Part shown: in pieces, positions 1 to 5,371 of the stretch
Position numbering within the stretch: the stretch's first letter is position 1
Layout: each line of letters starts with the position of its first letter
Assembly (NCBI GenBank): GCA_017520105.1
Contig: JAFWRL010000033.1
Span: forward strand, 1 to 8,433
Direction of reading: 5' to 3'
DNA from: Fibrobacter sp.
GTDB taxonomy: Bacteria; Fibrobacterota; Fibrobacteria; Fibrobacterales; Fibrobacteraceae
DNA: 8,433 nucleotides
Position numbers and translations under genes: made by a program
The notes under the pieces: generated by a model
Seen by the model: the letters and a program-made list of their open reading frames with translations, nothing else
The model's database searches: none
Told to the model about the DNA's origin: nothing

Positions 1-333
1 AAAATCGGCAACGCAGACAAACTACTGGAGGGCGAATTCACCATCGCCGCAAGGAAGCACTTCGAAGTAGAAAATGACCCGTGCTACGAGATGCTCGCAC
101 GCCAGATGTTAAAGTTCCTCCCCAACAGCGTCGAATCGCTGAACGCCATGAGCGTCGTGCACTTGCTCCAAGAAAGTGACAGTGCAATAGTTTATCTAGA
201 ACGCGCCCACAAGTTAAACCCCTCCGATTGCATCGTGATTCACAACATCGCGGAATTCTACAAGCGCAAAGGCAACAAGAAAAAGCACGAAGAATACACG
301 ATGAAAGAAGCGCTCATGTGCAAGCAGAACTAG
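1..333 (+). CDS. TPR-repeat protein, C-terminal part (5' end outside window)
   Basis: The reading frame is open from the first base of the window to a TAG at 331-333, giving 110 visible residues; the first Met (base 91) lies inside the frame and need not be the start. Residues 44-77 have the length and pattern of a 34-residue tetratricopeptide repeat (small residues in the first helix, then a YLERAHKLNPSD ending typical of TPR helix B and its turn). Residues 78-110 look like a second, more degenerate repeat ending in a Lys-rich tail. TPR arrays are protein-protein interaction scaffolds. The visible part shows no enzymatic domain, so partner and process cannot be named. It is convergent with serA and ends at a shared terminator. 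The TPR assignment is fairly secure; the full architecture is unknown. Confidence 0.75.
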   Translation, partial: KIGNADKLLEGEFTIAARKHFEVENDPCYEMLARQMLKFLPNSVESLNAMSVVHLLQESDSAIVYLERAHKLNPSDCIVIHNIAEFYKRKGNKKKHEEYTMKEALMCKQN

Positions 334-352
334 AGCAGTACCTACAAAAAAC

Positions 353-392
353 AAAAAAAGACCGCAGCGTTATGCTACGGTCTAAATTTTTT
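353..392. terminator. Bidirectional intrinsic terminator between the TPR gene and serA
   Basis: GACCGCAGC (360-368) and GCTACGGTC (374-382) form a 9-position stem with one C-A mismatch around a GTTAT loop. On the plus strand it is followed by TAAATTTTTT (383-392). On the minus strand the tract A353-A359 supplies a run of seven U directly after the stem. Both convergent genes, the TPR gene (stop at 333) and serA (stop at 463), can use it. Confidence 0.85.
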
Positions 393-400
393 GGATGGTT

Positions 401-449
401 GTCTAGATCCTTCGACTTCGCAACTCCGTTGCTTCGCTCAGGATGACAC
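401..449 (-). repeat. Intergenic palindromic repeat, copy 1
   Basis: Read on the minus strand, this begins GTCATCCTGAGCGAAGC and ends GAAGGATCTAGA. Nested inverted repeats are visible: ATCCT (407-411) with AGGAT (440-444), and inside them GCAAC (420-424) with GTTGC (428-432) around a 3-base loop. It lies in the 3' region of serA between the stop codon and the terminator. It shares both ends with the elements at 1690-1772 and 1785-1820. From general knowledge, TCATYCTGAG...GAAGGATC elements are dispersed intergenic repeats in a number of bacterial genomes; their function is not established. Confidence 0.7.
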
Positions 450-462
450 GACTCAACATCTA

Positions 463-1629
463 TTAGAAGTGGATCACGCGGACCTTGATGACCTTGTCGA
501 GCTTGGAGAGCTTCTCGATGATGGAGTCGTCCACCTTGCTTTCGACGTCAACGAGGTTGTAACCGATCTTGCCGTTGCTCTTGTTGCTGAAGCTGGCGAT
601 GTTGATGCCTTCGGCGCCGAACACCTTCGTGATTTCGGAAATCATGTTCGGGACGTCCTGGTTGATGACCACGACGCGGCTCTTGACGCCGGCGTGCGGG
701 TGATCGACGAGGGCCGGGAAGTTCACGGAATTGCGGACGCAACCGAATTCGATGTAGTCCTTCAGTTCTTCGACGGCCATCACGGCGCAGTTTTCTTCGG
801 CTTCTTCGGTGGATGCACCAAGGTGCGGGAAGCAGGTCACCTTGTCGTTCGTGATGAGGTCTGCAGTCGGGAAGTCGCAGAGGTAACCCTGGAGGGAACC
901 CGAAGCGAGCATTTCGTTGACCGGATCCATTTCGACAATGCCACCGCGAGCAAAGTTCATGATATAGCTACCCTTGAACTGAGCGAGGTTCTTGCGGTTG
1001 AGGAGGTTTTCGGTCACGCCCTTGATGAACGGAACGTGCACGGTGAGGAAGTCAGACTTCGCAATCACGGTGTCGAGGTCGGCAATTTCCACCTTGTTGG
1101 AAAGTTCGTGCATGTTGGCGGCGTTCGGATACGGTTCGTAAGCGATGACGCGCATGTTCTTCCAACGGGCATAGTTGGCGACGAGCACGCCAATCTTGCC
1201 GAGGCCGATCACGCCGAGAGTCTTGCCTGCGAGTTCCATGCCGGCGAACTTCTTCTTGCCGCTTTCGACGGTCTTCGCGAGGTCAGGGTCGGTGGTATCG
1301 AGGTTCTTGACCCATGCAGCGGCCTTATCGACATTACGGACGGCCATGCCGAGCACGGTCATCACGAGCTCGGCAACGGCGTTGGCGTTTGCACCCGGGG
1401 TGTTGAACACGCAGATGCCCTTAGCGGAAGCCTTGTCGATGGTGATGTTGTTCACGCCAGCGCCGGCGCGGGCGACAGCCAGCAGGCCGTCAAAGTTGTC
1501 GGTATCAACCTGGGCGGAACGCACCAAGATGGCATCCGGTTTTTCGACGGAGTCGGAAACCTGGTAGAACGAGCCAAACAGGCTCAAGCCTTTCTTGGAA
1601 ATATTGTTCATCGTCTTAATAGTTGCCAT
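463..1629 (-). CDS. serA: D-3-phosphoglycerate dehydrogenase, short ACT-domain form
   Basis: This 388-residue cytoplasmic enzyme should oxidise 3-phosphoglycerate to 3-phosphohydroxypyruvate with NAD+, the first step of serine synthesis. The N-terminal substrate-domain motif RAGAGVNNI is at 54-62. The Rossmann dinucleotide motif GLGKIG is at 142-147, and E165 at the end of the next strand favours NAD over NADP. The 2-hydroxyacid dehydrogenase signature NFARGGIVEM contains the substrate-binding Arg (R228), and the catalytic His is H269 in PHLGAST. A C-terminal ACT domain (about 318-388) is the usual serine-feedback module. The length fits the roughly 390-residue class, shorter than long forms with an extra domain. 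One oddity is that the segment DFPTAD (252-257) has Ala where E. coli SerA has its catalytic-relay Glu (FPTEP), with Asp next to it. The ATG at 1629 is supported by a well-spaced SD. No serC or serB is visible nearby. Another 2-hydroxyacid dehydrogenase is possible but less likely given the ACT domain. Confidence 0.92.
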   Translation of the reverse strand: MATIKTMNNISKKGLSLFGSFYQVSDSVEKPDAILVRSAQVDTDNFDGLLAVARAGAGVNNITIDKASAKGICVFNTPGANANAVAELVMTVLGMAVRNVDKAAAWVKNLDTTDPDLAKTVESGKKKFAGMELAGKTLGVIGLGKIGVLVANYARWKNMRVIAYEPYPNAANMHELSNKVEIADLDTVIAKSDFLTVHVPFIKGVTENLLNRKNLAQFKGSYIMNFARGGIVEMDPVNEMLASGSLQGYLCDFPTADLITNDKVTCFPHLGASTEEAEENCAVMAVEELKDYIEFGCVRNSVNFPALVDHPHAGVKSRVVVINQDVPNMISEITKVFGAEGINIASFSNKSNGKIGYNLVDVESKVDDSIIEKLSKLDKVIKVRVIHF

Positions 1630-1636
1630 TGTATTG

Positions 1637-1642
1637 TCCTTT
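1637..1642 (-). promoter_or_regulatory. Shine-Dalgarno sequence of serA
   Basis: AAAGGA on the minus strand lies 7 bases upstream of the ATG at 1629. It is the only textbook SD among the four complete genes of the window and it fixes the serA start. The sequence upstream (about 1645-1690) is AT-rich and may hold the serA promoter, but no convincing -35/-10 pair was found. Confidence 0.7.
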
Positions 1643-1689
1643 GTTAATGTTTAAAATTCTTTTGAGTCATCCTTAGCTTATTCATTTAC

Positions 1690-1772
1690 GTCATTCTGAG
1701 CCCAAGGGGCGATATACGAAACTTAGAAACTTGTTTTCTTAGTTGAGTTATGCCCTTTGGGTAAGAATCCAG
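1690..1772 (+). repeat. Intergenic palindromic repeat, copy 2 (long hairpin form)
   Basis: It begins GTCATTCTGAG and ends AAGAATCCAG, the same ends as the copies at 401-449 and 1785-1820 but in the opposite orientation. The element folds on itself: ATTCT (1693-1697) pairs with AGAAT (1764-1768), CCCAAGGGGC (1701-1710) with GCCCTTTGGG (1752-1761, one G-T position), and an inner AACTTAGAAAC/GTTTTCTTAGTT arm pairs imperfectly. A run of eight T (1775-1782) follows. No plus-strand gene precedes it, so it is more likely a repeat-borne hairpin than a working plus-strand terminator. It sits in the 200-base gap between ispG and serA. Confidence 0.7.
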
Positions 1773-1784
1773 TCTTTTTTTTCT

Positions 1785-1820
1785 CTGGATCCTTCGGTCG
1801 TTGCACTCCCTCAGGATGAC
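1785..1820 (-). repeat. Intergenic palindromic repeat, copy 3
   Basis: On the minus strand it reads GTCATCCTGAGGGAGTGCAA and ends GAAGGATCCAGAG. The terminal inverted pair ATCCT (1789-1793)/AGGAT (1813-1817) is kept, but the centre (CGGTCGTTGCACTCC) has lost the inner palindrome seen in copy 1. It starts 10 bases past the ispG stop codon, so it would be transcribed as an ispG 3' UTR hairpin. Only 12 bases separate it from copy 2, giving a head-to-head pair between ispG and serA. Confidence 0.65.
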
Positions 1821-1829
1821 GTGTTGCAA

Positions 1830-3569
1830 TTACGGTTCCTGCCAGCGACCTCTTTCTTTAATGAGGTTCACGAGTTCCTCGATGGCGTCCTCTTCGGGGA
1901 TGTTCTTCTTCACAGCCGTCTTGCCTTCGAACAGCGTAATGCGGCCGGGGCCACCGCCCACGTAGCCGAAGTCGGCGTCGGCCATTTCGCCCGGGCCGTT
2001 CACGATGCAGCCCATGATGCCGATGGAAATGTCGGAGAGGTGACCGAAGCGGGCCTTGATCTTGCCCATCACTTGCTGGATGTCATACAAGGTACGGCCG
2101 CAGCTCGGGCAGCTGATAAAGTTCGTCTTGCTGCGGCGGCAGTAGGCGGCCTGCAGAATGTCGAATGCAAGGAGCACGCTTTCCTTTGCGCCCTTGTAGC
2201 CGTCAATCACGACGGCATCGCCAAGACCGTCGGTCACGAGGCTTCCGATATCGGCGGACACGCGGAGCGTATCGCGTTCGCTGTCACTGATTTTCGCGTA
2301 AAGCAGTATCGGGTCTTGGCGCTTCGCCGACTCTAGAGCCGCCGCTAATGCGCGCACGCCGGAGACCATCTCGGCTCCGGTGTAGCAGAACACGGAACCT
2401 GCGGGCACGCTCGCCGGATTCGCGGCGAACCCCGCGATGTCCATGGCGTCCTTAAACTGCACCACGGGGGCAGCATCCAGGCTCGGCAGCGCAAATTCCG
2501 CATTGCGGCGTTCGCCGGTAAGAGCAATCGCGTCGGCCTTCACGCCGACCTTCACCGGGCTGTTGCCACCGATTTCCACGCCGGAAATTTTCGCGACAGA
2601 AGTGGCACGGCGTTCGTAGTGGTACGGGTCTTTTTCAAGAACCGGCACTTTGTAGGCAGTCGGTGCTGTAGGCAGAGCGCAAGCCTTAATCAAATCCTGC
2701 GCCACCGGGACTTCGGCCACCGGGTCTTCCGTAAGCGAAACGCGAATCGTATCGGCAAGACCGTCTAGCAACAATGCGCCGATGCCCGCGGCCGACTTGA
2801 GTCGTCCGTCGGCACCCGCGCCCGCTTCCGTCACACCTACATGGAACGGATAAGGCTTAAAGTGTTCCTGCTTCAAGCGCGCGGCAAGCAAGCGATAAGC
2901 AGCAATCGCCACACGCGGATTGCTTGACTTGAGACTCAAGACAACCTGGTCAAAATGTTCGGCTTCACAAACAGCCAGATATTCGATAGCGCTTTCCACC
3001 ATGCCTTCCACAGTGTCGCCATAGCGATAAATCATACGTGCCGAGAGCGAACCGTGGTTCACGCCAATGCGAATTGCACGGCCCAAGCGCTTTGCCTCTT
3101 GCACAAACGGCGTAAACGCTTCTGCAACCTTTTCTTTGCCCTCGTCAAAAGACTTGTCCGTCTGCTGATCCAGCGTCAAAATACCCGTATCGACAAAATT
3201 ACCCGGATTGATGCGGACCTTTTCCACCCACTTGAGCGCTTCGAAAGCAGCCTTCGGCTGGAAATGGATGTCTGCGGACACAGGCACAGTGCAACCCGCA
3301 GCACGCACGCGCTTCATCACCTCTTCGAGGCCCTGCGCATCTGCAAACGTCGGAGCCGTAATACGGACCAGGCCACAGCCCACCTTAGTAAGCGCCAAAG
3401 TCTCAGCCACCGTCTTTTCGACGTCTTTCGGCTTGGTGGTAGTCATGGACTGAACTAAAATGGGGGCGTTGCCCCCAATCAAAGCCTCGCCTACGCGGAC
3501 TTGTATAGTTTCCCTGCGAACCGCATTGAAGCGGTCAGCGACATACGGAAGTGTCGTAAATTCTAGCAT
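1830..3569 (-). CDS. ispG: 4-hydroxy-3-methylbut-2-enyl diphosphate synthase, three-domain type
   Basis: IspG (GcpE) converts 2-C-methyl-D-erythritol 2,4-cyclodiphosphate to HMBPP in the MEP pathway of isoprenoid synthesis, using a [4Fe-4S] cluster and reduced ferredoxin or flavodoxin. The TIM-barrel domain covers about residues 12-300, with landmarks PILVQSMTTT (36-45), VSADIHF (97-103) and VRINPGNF (118-125). Residues about 300-470 form the extra middle domain (A*) known from plant, Chlamydia and Bacteroidota enzymes; typical two-domain IspG proteins are 360-400 residues, this one 579. The C-terminal domain carries the cluster ligands C487 and C490 (CPSCGRT) and C521, and the catalytic E528 in CIVNGPGE. 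The start at 3569 matches the family N-terminus, and the next in-frame Met (42) would remove conserved sequence. No SD precedes it; the leader reads T8-ATTTTTGCGAC-ATG. It lies 50 bases behind an HD-GYP gene and may share its transcript. Confidence 0.95.
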   Translation of the reverse strand: MLEFTTLPYVADRFNAVRRETIQVRVGEALIGGNAPILVQSMTTTKPKDVEKTVAETLALTKVGCGLVRITAPTFADAQGLEEVMKRVRAAGCTVPVSADIHFQPKAAFEALKWVEKVRINPGNFVDTGILTLDQQTDKSFDEGKEKVAEAFTPFVQEAKRLGRAIRIGVNHGSLSARMIYRYGDTVEGMVESAIEYLAVCEAEHFDQVVLSLKSSNPRVAIAAYRLLAARLKQEHFKPYPFHVGVTEAGAGADGRLKSAAGIGALLLDGLADTIRVSLTEDPVAEVPVAQDLIKACALPTAPTAYKVPVLEKDPYHYERRATSVAKISGVEIGGNSPVKVGVKADAIALTGERRNAEFALPSLDAAPVVQFKDAMDIAGFAANPASVPAGSVFCYTGAEMVSGVRALAAALESAKRQDPILLYAKISDSERDTLRVSADIGSLVTDGLGDAVVIDGYKGAKESVLLAFDILQAAYCRRSKTNFISCPSCGRTLYDIQQVMGKIKARFGHLSDISIGIMGCIVNGPGEMADADFGYVGGGPGRITLFEGKTAVKKNIPEEDAIEELVNLIKERGRWQEP

Positions 3570-3619
3570 GTCGCAAAAATAAAAAAAAGCTCATTTTGCG
3601 GCAACCAAAATCAGCCAGT

Positions 3620-5344
3620 TCAAGCCTTTTCCGCAACGGTCTTTTCCGCTTCCCATTCCTTTCTATAATAAGCTTCTAGCTCTTCGCGGCTTTGGTCAAA
3701 ATACTTCTTAAGGCTCGGATCAAAATGCTTACCCATCGAACTATCGATAATATCATAGGCCTCTGCAAACGAGAACGGCTCCTTATAGCATCTCTTGCTC
3801 ACAAGTGCGTCATAGACATCGGCTATCGCCATCACGCGGGCTTCTAGCGGAATACTCTCCCCCTTCAACCCATACGGATAACCGCTGCCATCCCAACGTT
3901 CATGATGGCTCCCGGCCATATTCTTCGCAATTTCCACAAAGAATTCACTCTGGAAATTCGAAAGCAAGTTCTTGATGATGATAGCCCCCTTTTCGGCATG
4001 AGTTTTCATCTCGGAATACTCCGCTTCCATAAACTTGCCCGGCTTGCAAAGTACATAATCGTCAATAGCTATCTTTCCGATATCATGCATCGGCGCAGCC
4101 GCCACCATATCCTCATAAAATTCTTTTGAATAATTCAAACTCGGATCTTTCTGCATCTTGGAAACGAGAATGCGCACGACTTCCTTTGTCCGCCTGATAT
4201 GCGCCCCTGTAAACCCGTCCTTGTTATTAACCATTTCGGCCATGCCGACAAGCATCTGATTCTGGAAAAGTCGAATCTGGTCCTTGTTGTTCTTGATAAG
4301 CGCCGCAAGTTCGGTATTGTTGGCATCCAGTCTTTCGATGTAACGTTGTATGTTGGTTTCGTCTTCTATACGGAACAAGAAAATCTGCGTCTTTTTGTTC
4401 TGAAGCACATTCCTCATCACAGCCTTGTAGAAATGATCTTTGTACGAGAACCGATAAACCGTGTCACCACTCGACCCTTTCAACAAGTTCATGCCTCTCC
4501 TGAATATCCTGGCAATAGCCACCTTCCGCGGCAAAATGTGATCCACACGGCAATTCAATAATTCCGGGAAAAACCGAGTCGCGATATCGTTACAGCCCAA
4601 GTAAAGCCCTTTCGGAGAAAAAGCCAAGTAAGCGGCCGTATTTTCTGCTTCAAGCGATTCCAGGACGGTATTCATCACGTCGTGCATTTTGACTAATGCA
4701 CAAATATAGAGCAAGACCAATTCATCAATCAAATAAACAAGCGGCATCAAGAGCGTGTCATTTTCCATATAGCGAGCCACGATAAACAAGCCTATGGAGA
4801 AAACAGCCAAGATGGCAATGGCAAACAACGTTCTATAGCTCACATTGCGTTTCTGTTTTTCGGCAAGGACTATAACCACGATATTTGCAATAACGTAAGA
4901 ATACAAAAGGATATTCCACAAAACATGCCCCGGTCCGTACGTCGGCATGTAACTGCCTAGTCCGTTAAGAACAACATATCTCACCGATTCGTAGAATATG
5001 TCGCTAAAGCCAACCGTACACGAAAGCGCGAACACGAGCGTGCTGTAAGCAAACAAAATCAGCTTCACCCACCTCGGAACATTAAACGAGCACAAGCGGC
5101 AAATCAGCAAGAACAGCAAAAGCGGCAAGAAACACGAACCTAAATAGCAAACCTTATTCGCAACAATAGCCCCTTCGATTGTCGTCGAAAGCGCAAGGAA
5201 CAAATGTCCAAAATCGGCAAGGACTATCGAAAAGAAAAAAGCCGTAAAAAAGGTATTCAATGGCCTGCGGTAAAAGCAAGAGAGCAAGCAGGCGTTTATT
5301 CCCGAAAACACGCACATTGCAATCAAATAGTAAATAACAAACAT
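3620..5344 (-). CDS. 7TM-PAS-like-HD-GYP protein (HD-GYP B, intact HD dyad)
   Basis: A 574-residue predicted inner-membrane signalling protein. Residues 1-218 hold about seven membrane segments (roughly 1-22, 30-52, 65-84, 92-112, 142-161, 172-191, 198-218), resembling the N-terminal 7TM sensor region of some histidine kinases. A PAS-like region follows at about 225-330 (AFSPKGLYLG ... FLFRIEDETN), then a likely coiled coil (332-365). The HD-GYP domain at about 365-555 has H382, the dyad H420-D421 in MHDIGK, H449 (MKTHAEKG), H480-H481, GYP at 488-490 and D509 in IADVYDAL. Known HD-GYP enzymes hydrolyse cyclic di-GMP, some cGAMP; all metal ligands recognised by eye are present, so it is predicted active. 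No GGDEF domain is present. No SD is evident before the ATG at 5344; the upstream paralogue ends 27 bases earlier, which suggests co-transcription. The gene is AT-richer than ispG, serA and pnp. The ligand sensed is unknown. Confidence 0.9.
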   Translation of the reverse strand: MFVIYYLIAMCVFSGINACLLSCFYRRPLNTFFTAFFFSIVLADFGHLFLALSTTIEGAIVANKVCYLGSCFLPLLLFLLICRLCSFNVPRWVKLILFAYSTLVFALSCTVGFSDIFYESVRYVVLNGLGSYMPTYGPGHVLWNILLYSYVIANIVVIVLAEKQKRNVSYRTLFAIAILAVFSIGLFIVARYMENDTLLMPLVYLIDELVLLYICALVKMHDVMNTVLESLEAENTAAYLAFSPKGLYLGCNDIATRFFPELLNCRVDHILPRKVAIARIFRRGMNLLKGSSGDTVYRFSYKDHFYKAVMRNVLQNKKTQIFLFRIEDETNIQRYIERLDANNTELAALIKNNKDQIRLFQNQMLVGMAEMVNNKDGFTGAHIRRTKEVVRILVSKMQKDPSLNYSKEFYEDMVAAAPMHDIGKIAIDDYVLCKPGKFMEAEYSEMKTHAEKGAIIIKNLLSNFQSEFFVEIAKNMAGSHHERWDGSGYPYGLKGESIPLEARVMAIADVYDALVSKRCYKEPFSFAEAYDIIDSSMGKHFDPSLKKYFDQSREELEAYYRKEWEAEKTVAEKA

Positions 5345-5371
5345 AGCAATGTCGTCAACAAGTTCAACAAA

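Noticed and set aside
391..1647. 418-codon open frame on the plus strand across serA
   Set aside because: It is the antisense shadow of serA. The product is a low-complexity mix of His, Asp, Val and Glu with no recognisable domain, while the minus strand gives a clear SerA.
1645..1690. Promoter of serA
   Set aside because: The region is AT-rich and a promoter is expected, but no -35/-10 pair with acceptable spacing and match was found, so none was annotated.
401..1820. CRISPR array
   Set aside because: Only three dispersed elements with variable centres and opposite orientations; no regular spacing and no cas genes.
1743..2336. 197-codon plus-strand frame beginning in the serA-ispG gap
   Set aside because: Most of it is antisense to the Fe-S domain of ispG, and its start lies inside a repeat.
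2955..3458. 167-codon plus-strand frame
   Set aside because: Antisense shadow of the ispG TIM barrel; no domain and no SD.
3570..3619. Possible terminator between HD-GYP B and ispG (U8 tract)
   Set aside because: The U-run is not preceded by a stable GC-rich stem; only CGCAAAA/TTTTGCG pairing around the tract is visible.
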